From Caballeronia glathei (lineage in GTDB: Bacteria; Pseudomonadota; Gammaproteobacteria; Burkholderiales; Burkholderiaceae): a stretch of DNA of 64,000 nucleotides. The stretch spans positions 35,066 through 99,065 of the forward strand of contig NZ_JFHC01000026.1 in NCBI RefSeq assembly GCF_000698595.1. Reading direction: 5' to 3'. The translations under genes were made by a program, and so were the position numbers. Below, piece by piece: positions 25,348 through 32,997 of the stretch; the stretch's first letter is position 1, and every line of letters starts with the position of its first letter. Below the pieces are notes generated by a model. The model was not told the origin of the DNA. It searched no databases and worked only from the letters and a program-made list of their open reading frames with translations.

Positions 25348-26096
25348 TTACCTTTTCATACCTTCCAGCAAATATCTTTGCCGGTATTCAAGTGCAGACC
25401 GGTATGGGGTTTCGTATCGTTCGAACGTCTCCGTGAATCCCTCGCCCGTGATGTAGCTTAGGATGGAATCGAAGACTGTACCGGCATCGTAGGTGCGGCC
25501 GGCGTCCAGCTCGGCAAGGAGGCGATGAATTCCGTAGGTGCCAAGGATGAAATCGACGACCCCAGAAGTGAAGCTGTTCCGTTCGCCGTCGTCTCGCGAT
25601 CGGCTTTTCTCGCCATCGCATAATGACAAGTAAAAAAAACGAGACTCGAAGCCACCTCCTCCCAATCCTCGGCGTCGATCTTGCCGGCACCGATGGCTGC
25701 GTCGATGGGCAGCATGTCCCACCCTTGCTGACCAGGGCAAAGCACCATCGTCAGGCGCTTCAGTTCAGCAAAGAAAGCGGGGGTCTCTTCGTCCACGACG
25801 CGCCCTTGCTCATCGAACGAGCCTCGCGCCGCTGCATCCTTCTTTCCTTCATCCCGAAGCGTCAGAGCCGCGATGCGCGGGCCCGACGACATCAGGTAGT
25901 GCGAACCCTTGCTCGCCAGCGCCGATTTGGTTGCGGCAAGGATTCGATAATTCGCCTCGAATACCTCGCGCGAGACCGGCGTGTGATGAGCATAGATGCG
26001 AACCACTTCCTCGGTCACATCCTTTCCTTCCACCTTCTTCGTGACCAGGTCGGTCACGATCGGCAACACAAGGTGCCGTTTCTCGTTGATCTTCAT
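25348..26096 (-). CDS. Tail assembly chaperone, -1 frameshift product
   Basis: The upstream frame (25458-26096) and a second frame ending at 25348 overlap and can be joined by a -1 slip on the T8 run at 25632-25639. The long product would have 155 residues of the common part followed by 94 residues starting YLSLCDGEKSRSRDD and ending YRQRYLLEGMKR. This copies lambda gpG/gpGT and similar pairs in contractile phages, where both forms guide tube building around the tape measure. Position just before the tape measure gene supports the call strongly. Confidence 0.8.
25458..26096 (-). CDS. Tail assembly chaperone, unshifted product
   Basis: A 212-residue protein (MKINEKRHLVLPIVTDLV; TVTEEVVRIYAHHTPVSREVF region). 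This is the major, non-shifted chaperone form. After the slip point it continues ACHY-type sequence (TCHYAMARKADRETTANG) to a stop at 25458. It lies between the tail tube gene and the tape measure gene. Confidence 0.78.
   Translation of the reverse strand: MKINEKRHLVLPIVTDLVTKKVEGKDVTEEVVRIYAHHTPVSREVFEANYRILAATKSALASKGSHYLMSSGPRIAALTLRDEGKKDAAARGSFDEQGRVVDEETPAFFAELKRLTMVLCPGQQGWDMLPIDAAIGAGKIDAEDWEEVASSLVFFTCHYAMARKADRETTANGTASLLGSSISSLAPTEFIASLPSWTPAAPTMPVQSSIPS
25632..25639 (-). other. Programmed -1 frameshift slippery site
   Basis: On the minus strand the reading is CTC GTT TTT TTT ACT, eight T in a row. A -1 slip on TTT TTT puts the ribosome into the second frame at TAC. Homopolymer slips of this kind join the two tail chaperone forms. 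Confidence 0.75.
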
Positions 26097-26189
26097 GTCT
26101 GATTCCCTTCAGTCAGCCCTTAGAAGAGGCTGCGGCAACCGGTAAGGGGGCCGGCTTTCGGATCGCGTTCCTAGCCGCAGCGCAAAGCG

Positions 26190-26636
26190 TTAAGCGAAGT
26201 TCCACATGTCGGCGTTGATCGGGAACGTGCCACGCACCGTAACTCTCACGATGGGGTCCGTGCCGTCAAAAGCGCCGGGGTCGAGATGGCGCAAAACCGC
26301 CTCGTTGATAGTGATCGGCTGGAAAGCTGCCGTATCGCTATGGATCGTCACGTCGCCCAAGAAGCCATTGGTCTGCGCTTGCATCATCCAATTGCTTGCG
26401 AGCGCTTGAGTGCGCAACAGGCCAACCGAAATCGTCGCCATGACGAACGGCTCGGGCGAGCGAACTGCGCCCGTCCCGGTCTCGATCTGCTGAACGAAAT
26501 CGCCTTCGAACTCGATGCGAGCGAATGAGCGGCCCATGAACGGCGCCGTGATGTTCAGCGCCGGGTTGCTCGGAACGATCACGGAGCATCGAACGCGGTT
26601 CAGGACGCCTTGTGCTACCACAGGTACATTAGCCAT
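26190..26636 (-). CDS. Putative tail tube protein
   Basis: A 148-residue protein directly after the sheath gene, the usual tube place in contractile phages. It is beta-rich (RCSVIVPSNPALNITAPFMG; FARIEFEGDFVQQIETGTGAV), as tube proteins are. The family is not named from sequence alone. The 93-base gap below it (26097-26189) holds no gene. Confidence 0.7.
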   Translation of the reverse strand: MANVPVVAQGVLNRVRCSVIVPSNPALNITAPFMGRSFARIEFEGDFVQQIETGTGAVRSPEPFVMATISVGLLRTQALASNWMMQAQTNGFLGDVTIHSDTAAFQPITINEAVLRHLDPGAFDGTDPIVRVTVRGTFPINADMWNFA

Positions 26637-26645
26637 GAGATGTCC

Positions 26646-27971
26646 TTACGCCACGAATTCGACCGCGTCGAGTTCGAATGTGATCGTCAAAAATCCGCTT
26701 ACGCCAACGAGCGTCGCGGAGAAGCCGTTATAGACGCCCGCGTTGTAATCGTTCGGGTTTTGCGTCGTGTACGTCGTGAAGGGCACGGCGTTGACAACGA
26801 CGCTCAGTGCGCAACCGAATGCAACAGTCGAGTTCCCGACGTTCTGCGCAACCGCGAGCAGCGTGTTGATGCCGTTCTGGTTGTAGAGCAGCGGCGGGTT
26901 CTGGTTCGAGCCGTTGATGATCGCTGCGGCGAGGGCTTGCTTGACCTGGATACGGAAGAAGTCGATTCCGTACCAGAACGCCGCCTGCTGGCCGTCCATC
27001 GTCGTGCCCTTGAAGATGCACGCCGTCGAAATGCCGCCTTCGGCACCTGTCAGGATGATGTTTCCGAAGTTGGTCAGGACCGTGTTGATGTCCGTCGTGC
27101 TCGTGGCTTGATCCCACGGCGTCACGCCGAAGACGAAGCGGTACGCCATCGGCGCCAGCTGGTTCGCCGGGCCCGGCTTGTTCACCAGCCACTGATAGAA
27201 CATGGCTGCAGCCTGCAACTCGGTCGCCGCTTGCTTCGGGCTGGGCACCATCGCGATGACCGCCTTGTTCGTGGCGTAGGTCGGAAGATTCGCGACCGTC
27301 GTCGTGACGAAGAAATACGTCTGCCCGCTCGGGCTTTCGAAATTCGCCGTCATCGTGTTCAGGGCAGCCGCCGACGCTTCGTCCCACGACGGATCCAGCA
27401 AATACGCGTAGAAGACTTGCGGGTTGCTGTTGTTCGTGATGAACGTCTGCAGAGCCGTGATTGCGTCGGCAGCGGTCGTTTGCGGGCCGAGCTCGAGCAC
27501 AAACACGCCGATTGTCTGGCCTTGAGCGAAGAACGTCCTTGCAGCGTCATCGATGAAAGCAGCGTCCGGCGGCAGAAACACACCCGGAGTCGTTTCCGCG
27601 CCAGGGTTCGTCGCGAGAGCGAAGGTGAACGCGCTAGCGCCAGTGACCGTTGCGGTGTACGTGCCGTTATAGCCAGCCGGCACCGCGCCAGTGATCGTCG
27701 TAGTGAACGTCTGGCCGGTAGCCAATCCGATCGGGGCGGCGGTCGTCGCGGTGACAGTGCCAGTTGCCCAAGCGAGGGTGCTCAGTGCCGCCGGCGCCGA
27801 AAGAATATCTTCGACCTGCGAAAGCAGACCGCAAAACTGAAACGTGCCTGGTGCGAGAGTGGTGCCGCCCGTGGATACGATGGCGCCGCTTTGCTGAAGC
27901 TGCGAGGGCGTAGGCGCTCGCGTGACGATCGTATTAACCGTTACGATCGTCGGGGTTGTAAATTGCGCCAT
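26646..27971 (-). CDS. Tail sheath-like protein (DUF3383 type)
   Basis: A 441-residue protein. Its N-terminus (TPTIVTVNTIVTRAPTPSQ) and C-terminal part (AFWYGIDFFRIQVKQALAAAI, NAGVYNGFSATLVGVSGFLTI) fit the DUF3383 sheath group. An inserted beta domain at about residues 70-125 (GAVPAGYNGTYTATVTG) interrupts the first third. The sheath contracts to drive the tube through the cell envelope, so this gene marks the phage as a myovirus. Sheath, tube, chaperones and tape measure follow in the classic order. Confidence 0.8.
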   Translation of the reverse strand: MAQFTTPTIVTVNTIVTRAPTPSQLQQSGAIVSTGGTTLAPGTFQFCGLLSQVEDILSAPAALSTLAWATGTVTATTAAPIGLATGQTFTTTITGAVPAGYNGTYTATVTGASAFTFALATNPGAETTPGVFLPPDAAFIDDAARTFFAQGQTIGVFVLELGPQTTAADAITALQTFITNNSNPQVFYAYLLDPSWDEASAAALNTMTANFESPSGQTYFFVTTTVANLPTYATNKAVIAMVPSPKQAATELQAAAMFYQWLVNKPGPANQLAPMAYRFVFGVTPWDQATSTTDINTVLTNFGNIILTGAEGGISTACIFKGTTMDGQQAAFWYGIDFFRIQVKQALAAAIINGSNQNPPLLYNQNGINTLLAVAQNVGNSTVAFGCALSVVVNAVPFTTYTTQNPNDYNAGVYNGFSATLVGVSGFLTITFELDAVEFVA

Positions 27972-27989
27972 GTGGGCGGCCTCCGGGGA

Positions 27990-28298
27990 TTAGATGAACG
28001 AAACCGAAACCACGCCGGTCGTGCCCGGATCGACCACAAGACCATTCGTGTAGGCCATATCGAGAGGGACAACAGTGCCGATCGTGGTAACCGCAGCGCC
28101 GGCCCATAGAGCGGTAGCGGCAACGCCAGCGGCAGTCGTGGCCGCGTCATAGACGCCAGGGGTGCCGGCGGTGGATGCAACGACGAAGACGATCTTTGCG
28201 ACGCGGCCGGGACCAACGTTAATCACAGTCTTCGCCGTGACATTGAGTTTGGTCTGCGTGTTGCTGATGGGGTTTACAGCGATCGGACCTTGGGGCAT
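27990..28298 (-). CDS. Small structural protein
   Basis: A 102-residue beta-rich protein from an ATG at 28298 (MPQGPIAVNPISNTQTKLNV); the open frame extends further upstream but that region contains a terminator hairpin, so the internal start is right. It resembles small head-decoration or tail-associated proteins before the sheath gene. No family named. Confidence 0.65.
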   Translation of the reverse strand: MPQGPIAVNPISNTQTKLNVTAKTVINVGPGRVAKIVFVVASTAGTPGVYDAATTAAGVAATALWAGAAVTTIGTVVPLDMAYTNGLVVDPGTTGVVSVSFI

Positions 28299-28314
28299 AC
28301 GAGACTCCAGAAAT

Positions 28315-28336
28315 GAAAAACCCCGCCGGAGCGGGG
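28315..28336 (-). terminator. Rho-independent terminator
   Basis: Stem CCCCGC/GCGGGG with loop CGGA; on the minus strand TTTTTCATTTC follows. It ends the unit that carries the 28364 gene and sits upstream of the 27990 gene start. Confidence 0.8.
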
Positions 28337-28363
28337 TGAGTTGTTCGAAGCGGGATGCCCCGC

Positions 28364-29308
28364 TTATGGGGTAATCGAAGAGAATCCGGCGGACAGGATC
28401 AGGCGACGCGCAACGGCGTCGGCCGTGCTTTGGAAGTACCACGCAACGATATCGATCGTCTTCTTCATGGCGATCACGTTGAGCTCGGACTGCGTGCGCT
28501 TCTGGTCCTTGATCGCCGGGGAGTTGCCAAAACCGAAATCCTCGACATTCAGCGAGTGATCGATCAGCGATGCGAGATACTGAATCGCCATCTGATTCGT
28601 GAAGCCATACAGCGTCAGCCTGACGTTGTCCTTCGCCAGCTGCGTGCTCGGCAGATCGTGAAGCGGCGCCGTGCCTGAATTCGGCTCGGTCGTGCCTGGC
28701 CATCCATAAATGGGGAACGACGGGACCTCAGTCAGATCCGGCTCGATGTGTGCCGTGATGTACGGCGGCACGACGTTCGACGGCACGAGGAACGATGGAT
28801 AGACCGGTGCGAAACTGTTCTGGCTCAGCCAAATCGGCAGGCTGTTTGATACGACGGGCTCGGTCGGTAAGTCGGCAGCGCTCTCGACTAGCTGAGACGC
28901 CAGGGCAGGGTAGACCGCGTTCCCAAGATAGTGAAACAGGTTCGCCTGTTCGTAGAACGATCCGCGCGCGTTGAACGAGAACCGGATTCCTTCGAACGTG
29001 CCGACGAACAAGTCGGTTGGCGCGACTTGATTGAATCGATCAATCTGGCTCAGTGCGGTGAAGATGACGCGGTTGACATCGATCGTTTCGTCTTCGTTCT
29101 GCTGCTGGTCCGTCGAATAGTGCAACGAGCCTTGGACGCTTACAACCTCGCCCGTGTTGATGTAGAACACGTATCCGTCCAGCGGTAGGACGGCTTGCGT
29201 ATAGCGCGTGAATGGGATGGTCTGACTAAGCGACAGCGTATTCACGCCGGCCGCTAAGCCGCTCGCAAGCTGGCTTTGCGAATTTAGGGACTCTGTGATC
29301 GACGGCAT
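28364..29308 (-). CDS. Virion structural protein (head-tail region)
   Basis: A 314-residue protein (FTRYTQAVLPLDGYVFYINTG; HYSTDQQQNEDETIDVNRVIF). It lies between connector-sized genes and the sheath, so it is probably a neck or tail-end protein. No motif gives more. Its start directly follows the stop of the 29309 gene. Confidence 0.6.
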   Translation of the reverse strand: MPSITESLNSQSQLASGLAAGVNTLSLSQTIPFTRYTQAVLPLDGYVFYINTGEVVSVQGSLHYSTDQQQNEDETIDVNRVIFTALSQIDRFNQVAPTDLFVGTFEGIRFSFNARGSFYEQANLFHYLGNAVYPALASQLVESAADLPTEPVVSNSLPIWLSQNSFAPVYPSFLVPSNVVPPYITAHIEPDLTEVPSFPIYGWPGTTEPNSGTAPLHDLPSTQLAKDNVRLTLYGFTNQMAIQYLASLIDHSLNVEDFGFGNSPAIKDQKRTQSELNVIAMKKTIDIVAWYFQSTADAVARRLILSAGFSSITP

Positions 29309-29899
29309 TTAAGAGAACCACGCCAAGAAATGGGACTGATAGAGCCCCGTATCGATGAACGACTCTCGCCGCGGATTCCCCTTCGCATACGGGTGCTTCA
29401 GGCGGTGATTCACGCCGTTCAGCGCCGCTTGCGTCGGAACGCCTTCAATTCCCATATGCTCAATCGCGCCCGTCGCCAAAAATTGCTTGAACATGGCGGT
29501 GATTTTGGATTCAGCCGAGGCAAACGGATTCGCGCTAGGCATACCGCCCATCAGCAGGGTTTCGAGCGACCCGGCAATCGATTCCTCCAGCGCCTTCGCG
29601 ATGTCAGGAAGCTGGACATAAGCGAACGTGTCCATGATCCCGTACTTATCTTCAAGGATCTCGGCAACGTCGCCAGTTGTTTTCGTGCCGCCGGACGATT
29701 TAGGCTTGAGCGGCTTGTTCGCCTTGCCCTTCTTCGCCTGCGGCACCTTCTCCGCCGGCGGGGCGTTTGAATACGGAATATCGATCACGCCGAGGTTGAG
29801 CGTGATCCTGCTGGGTGCGTTACTCGCGTAGACCTTCGGCGCCGAATAGCTGCCGCCTCCGTCAGCGTGCGGTGTTGCATAGTCGCGGGCGGCTGCCAT
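29309..29899 (-). CDS. Putative head-tail connector / tail completion protein
   Basis: A 196-residue protein with a Lys/Pro-rich linker (PPAEKVPQAKKGKANKPLK) and a helical C-terminal domain (TQAALNGVNHRLKHPYAKG; ESFIDTGLYQSHFLAWFS). The end motif D-T-G-x-x-x-x-S-F/H-type is common in tail completion proteins near the neck. Assigned by place and general resemblance. Confidence 0.55.
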   Translation of the reverse strand: MAAARDYATPHADGGGSYSAPKVYASNAPSRITLNLGVIDIPYSNAPPAEKVPQAKKGKANKPLKPKSSGGTKTTGDVAEILEDKYGIMDTFAYVQLPDIAKALEESIAGSLETLLMGGMPSANPFASAESKITAMFKQFLATGAIEHMGIEGVPTQAALNGVNHRLKHPYAKGNPRRESFIDTGLYQSHFLAWFS

Positions 29900-29908
29900 C
29901 GGTCACTC

Positions 29909-30406
29909 CTAGCTAATGCCCCATATGGGCCCGAGTTCTTGCGACATCGCAAGCCATTGACGCCCGAATGGGTCTTTCAAAGCCTGCAATTGGCCGAGGG
30001 TCAGGCCATTCAGGAAGTCCGGCATCGTCATCGATTCCGACGTGCCCTGATCGGCCGTGGACTGCACGATGCCGCCCACGAAGCCCGAAATGTTCCACGT
30101 GTTGCGCAGATCAGCGAAGAACGTCTGGCCTAGCTGATCCGGCGCCCAGTTGATCAGGAACGACGTCGCGAGCAGGTAGACCGCGAAGCAGTAATAGTCC
30201 TGCCCCACGGCCCGCAACACGAGCAACGTGTTCTCCTCGGAAAAACTCAGTGCCCACGCCAGATACGGACTATTCGACGGCAGCGCTGCCGTGGGAACGC
30301 CCGCCACCGTCGTCAGGAACGTGTACAGATCGGCGGTGTTCGGCTGGGTCTGTGTCTGCCACGGGGCAAGACCGCCGGCGCCGGGAGGTGGCGGGAAAAA
30401 GAACAC
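29909..30406 (-). CDS. Putative neck protein
   Basis: A 165-residue protein with a Pro-rich start (MFFFPPPPGAGGLAPWQ) and helical body (LYTFLTTVAGVPTAAL; SENTLL and FADLRNTWNISGFVGGIVQ). It is coded between the capsid genes and the tail genes with two-base to nine-base gaps, the usual place of head-completion proteins. Function inferred from position. Confidence 0.55.
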   Translation of the reverse strand: MFFFPPPPGAGGLAPWQTQTQPNTADLYTFLTTVAGVPTAALPSNSPYLAWALSFSEENTLLVLRAVGQDYYCFAVYLLATSFLINWAPDQLGQTFFADLRNTWNISGFVGGIVQSTADQGTSESMTMPDFLNGLTLGQLQALKDPFGRQWLAMSQELGPIWGIS

Positions 30407-30408
30407 AT

Positions 30409-30918
30409 TTAGCTCCTGCGCGGACGGCCGCGGCGGCGTTGCTGCTGCTCGCCGTCGCCCACGGTGATGACTTCGTGAACCTGCGTGTCGACGCCTTTCT
30501 GCTCGACTTCCTGAAGCTCGACCTCGAAGTTCTGCAGTTTCGTGTCGGTTTCTTGCGCGGTTCGTTTCATCGTCTCGTCCATAGCCAGCGCGGCTTCCTT
30601 GCGACGCTCGAGCGCTTGGTCGTACAGCATGTCGTCGTTGCGCTCCATCGTCGTGAACAGGCGATCAAGCGGGATCGGCGTGTCGAACTGATAGCAATGG
30701 CCGACGAATTCTTTGCGGCGGTCGATCTCGGATACCTGAGTCAGACCGTACATCTTGTGCTGACCGACGATGTTTTCGTGATCGAGGTGGGAGCCTTGCG
30801 GATAGACGTTCGCTTGGCTGCCGGGCTGGATCTTAACGACGATCGGCTTCTTGGTGTTCTCGACCCAGAAATGAAGTTCGAAAACCTGCTTCGTGAGATT
30901 GCCTACATACAACGTCAT
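30409..30918 (-). CDS. Hypothetical head-region protein
   Basis: A 169-residue protein: an N-terminal beta part (YVGNLTKQVFELHFWVENTK), a central helical part (ERRKEAALAMDETMKRTAQE) and a basic tail (QQQRRRGRPRRS). The Arg-rich tail could touch DNA. It is coded just after the major capsid gene. No family recognised. Confidence 0.6.
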   Translation of the reverse strand: MTLYVGNLTKQVFELHFWVENTKKPIVVKIQPGSQANVYPQGSHLDHENIVGQHKMYGLTQVSEIDRRKEFVGHCYQFDTPIPLDRLFTTMERNDDMLYDQALERRKEAALAMDETMKRTAQETDTKLQNFEVELQEVEQKGVDTQVHEVITVGDGEQQQRRRGRPRRS

Positions 30919-30954
30919 GGCTTCTTTCCCTGAAAAGAATCCCTGTATTGAATG

Positions 30955-31006
30955 CCCACACCAACCCGCAGGGAACGGGCTTTCGGCTCCGGCGCCTAGG
31001 TGTGGG
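30955..31006 (-). other. Stem-loop after the major capsid gene
   Basis: CCCACACC at 30955-30962 pairs with GGTGTGGG at 30999-31006; the enclosed 36 bases can form a further GC-rich hairpin. The structure begins nine bases after the capsid stop codon on the minus strand. There is no T-tract, so it may protect the abundant capsid mRNA rather than end it. Confidence 0.5.
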
Positions 31007-31014
31007 ACAACCGA

Positions 31015-32034
31015 TTAGAAGCCCGCGCTGATCAGCGTGAGAGCTTCCGGACGCGCGGCCCAGCCCGACGTCGAACGCAGTTCCGACACGACGTCCACAG
31101 CACCAGCGGGGAGCGGTGCAATGATCTCCGTGGGCGCAGCGCGGTCGACGAGCTGGAGGCTGCATGCCTCGAGGCCCGGCGTGAGCTCGGCGAACACGTT
31201 CGTGTTGATCTTGTTCGCCTTCGGCTTCTTCACTTCCGGCATGCTGATGACGATCATGTCCGTGCCGCCGGCGCCCTTGCCGACGAGCGTGTCATCCGCG
31301 CCCCACGTGATTTCGTCCTCGTTCCACTCGAGCACGTCATCCACCAGGCCGCGAACCGACTTCGAACCTGCGCCTTCACGCTGGAACTGCGTCAGTTGCA
31401 CGATGCCCTGATAGCTGATCGATTCGAGGATGCGCTGCGGCATCACGACCGAGAAGCGCGCCGGCATGCCCATCTGCATCGTGCGGACCTTGATCGCGCC
31501 GATTTGCTGAAGCATGAAGAACGCGAACGCGCCGTTGTCGTACGTCGAAACGGTGGTGTTGCCGTTCATGTCGGCCGGCAGGTTCAGTGCCGTGGCGCCG
31601 TTCGTGTTCAGCAGACCTTCGCCGTTCAGCGGGTTCGCGCCGTACAGCAGCAGGTTCCGCTGTTGCTGGAACGTGCCCTGACGCATCGCCAGGCGGTGCG
31701 CTTCGACGGTCGACGCGCCAACGCGGCCCAGAGCGGCCGTGTCGTGGTGATCGTATTCCGCGCGCGAGCGGATCATGTACGTCGGCGTGCTGATCTCGTT
31801 GTAGACGATCGTGCAGCTCGGAAGCTGGTTCGCCGCGAACTGGCCGACTTGCACTTCCGTGCGAAGGTCGAGACGCTTGATGTAGACCGCGAGGTCGTCT
31901 TCACCGAGGCGAACGAGCGGGTCGCCGGTGGCGATAGTTTCGAATGCGCCCGAAGCCTGCTGGTATTGCAGGAGCAGTTCGGGAACGACGTAGCTCGGGC
32001 TGACCCGAATTTGTGCCGGTACGATGTTAGCCAT
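31015..32034 (-). CDS. Major capsid protein (DUF2184 family)
   Basis: A 339-residue capsid subunit of HK97 type. DUF2184-like features: VPELLLQYQQASGAFETIA, LGEDDLAVYIKRLDLRTEVQV, a FQQQRNLLLYGANPLNGEGLL motif and PMGMPARFSVVMPQRIL-type C-terminal segment (MQMGMPARFSVVMPQRILES). It follows the decoration protein and precedes neck genes. A stable stem-loop lies behind its stop codon. Confidence 0.85.
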   Translation of the reverse strand: MANIVPAQIRVSPSYVVPELLLQYQQASGAFETIATGDPLVRLGEDDLAVYIKRLDLRTEVQVGQFAANQLPSCTIVYNEISTPTYMIRSRAEYDHHDTAALGRVGASTVEAHRLAMRQGTFQQQRNLLLYGANPLNGEGLLNTNGATALNLPADMNGNTTVSTYDNGAFAFFMLQQIGAIKVRTMQMGMPARFSVVMPQRILESISYQGIVQLTQFQREGAGSKSVRGLVDDVLEWNEDEITWGADDTLVGKGAGGTDMIVISMPEVKKPKANKINTNVFAELTPGLEACSLQLVDRAAPTEIIAPLPAGAVDVVSELRSTSGWAARPEALTLISAGF

Positions 32035-32043
32035 GTTTTAGCC

Positions 32044-32934
32044 TCAGAGCAGGATGATGGCCGCCGAACCGGTGCGATTCCAGGTTGCTGCGCCAGTGGT
32101 GGGGTTGAAGGAAACGGTCATGCTGTTGCCGACGTTGGTCGACAGCACCTTGACGGGAAGAACGCCCGTTCCTTGGTTCAGCACTTGCGTGCCAGCGATC
32201 GCGCCGATTGCGCCAGCCGGAGCCACGACTTGATAGCTGAAATGCTGGCTGTCCGTGAACGCCGTCACGACGTGCGTGCCGTTGATCAGACCAGCGCCGC
32301 CGGTGCCGGCGTTCGTCGCGCCCGAGATGTTGATCGAGTCGCCAACGCCGCCGACCAGCGAGGCAGCGCCTGCCACGACTACGACCGTCCACGTGCCCGA
32401 GGGAGCGTCGAACGTTGCCGTTTGCGAGGTGATCGCGACGGTTGCGGTTGCTGCGTTGAACGGCTGCAGGACGTTGTTGTTGAAGTCCCACGAGACTTGC
32501 TGCGTGATCAGGCCGCCGTCGAGCGAGACGAGCGACGGGTCCATCGCAACAGCCAGACGCACGCCCGAACCCATGCGGAAGAACGGAACCGTCATGCCGG
32601 CCGAGCCAGCAAGGGGGACTTGGCTTTGCGGCGAGCCAACCCAGCTATATGCCTGGTTGAACACCGTGAAGCCGGTGATGTTTGCGACTGCGGACGCTTG
32701 GATGACCGTGCCGCCGGTCGTGGTGTCCGAGGGCGCGCCGGGAATGCTTTCCGAGATCGGAACGCCGCCCCAGATCGGGCCGGTTGCGGTCGGCGACAGA
32801 GTGCCGAGGGCGAGCGAGTAGCGCAGGGCCGGCTCGTCGAAGTAGACGCCTTGCACGTAGCCGGCGCTTTGTACCGAGAACGAACCAGCTGCGTTCGTAG
32901 TCGCGTACGGAAAGAAGGGCGTATTCAGTGCCAT
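32044..32934 (-). CDS. Structural / capsid decoration protein
   Basis: A 296-residue protein coded between the protease-scaffold gene and the capsid gene, the usual place of a decoration protein. The N-terminal 150 residues (AGSFSVQSAGYVQGVYFDEPA) are followed by a beta insert at about 185-260 (INGTHVVTAFTDSQHFSYQVV) of the kind also seen in sheath and baseplate J. The insert probably projects from the capsid surface. Confidence 0.65.
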   Translation of the reverse strand: MALNTPFFPYATTNAAGSFSVQSAGYVQGVYFDEPALRYSLALGTLSPTATGPIWGGVPISESIPGAPSDTTTGGTVIQASAVANITGFTVFNQAYSWVGSPQSQVPLAGSAGMTVPFFRMGSGVRLAVAMDPSLVSLDGGLITQQVSWDFNNNVLQPFNAATATVAITSQTATFDAPSGTWTVVVVAGAASLVGGVGDSINISGATNAGTGGAGLINGTHVVTAFTDSQHFSYQVVAPAGAIGAIAGTQVLNQGTGVLPVKVLSTNVGNSMTVSFNPTTGAATWNRTGSAAIILL

Positions 32935-32957
32935 GTTTTCCTATCCAGAAATGAGAA

Positions 32958-32977
32958 AGGCCGCGCGATGGCGGCCT
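32958..32977 (-). terminator. Weak terminator-like hairpin
   Basis: A 7-bp stem (AGGCCGC/GCGGCCT) between the protease-scaffold gene and the decoration gene; only TTTCTCATTTC follows on the minus strand. Could attenuate transcription. Confidence 0.45.
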
Positions 32978-32997
32978 GTTGGTTTGCGACTACGAGC

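Noticed and set aside
27990..28703. 237-residue version of the small structural protein
   Set aside because: The extra N-terminal part would run through a terminator and into the gene upstream; the ATG at 28298 fits better.
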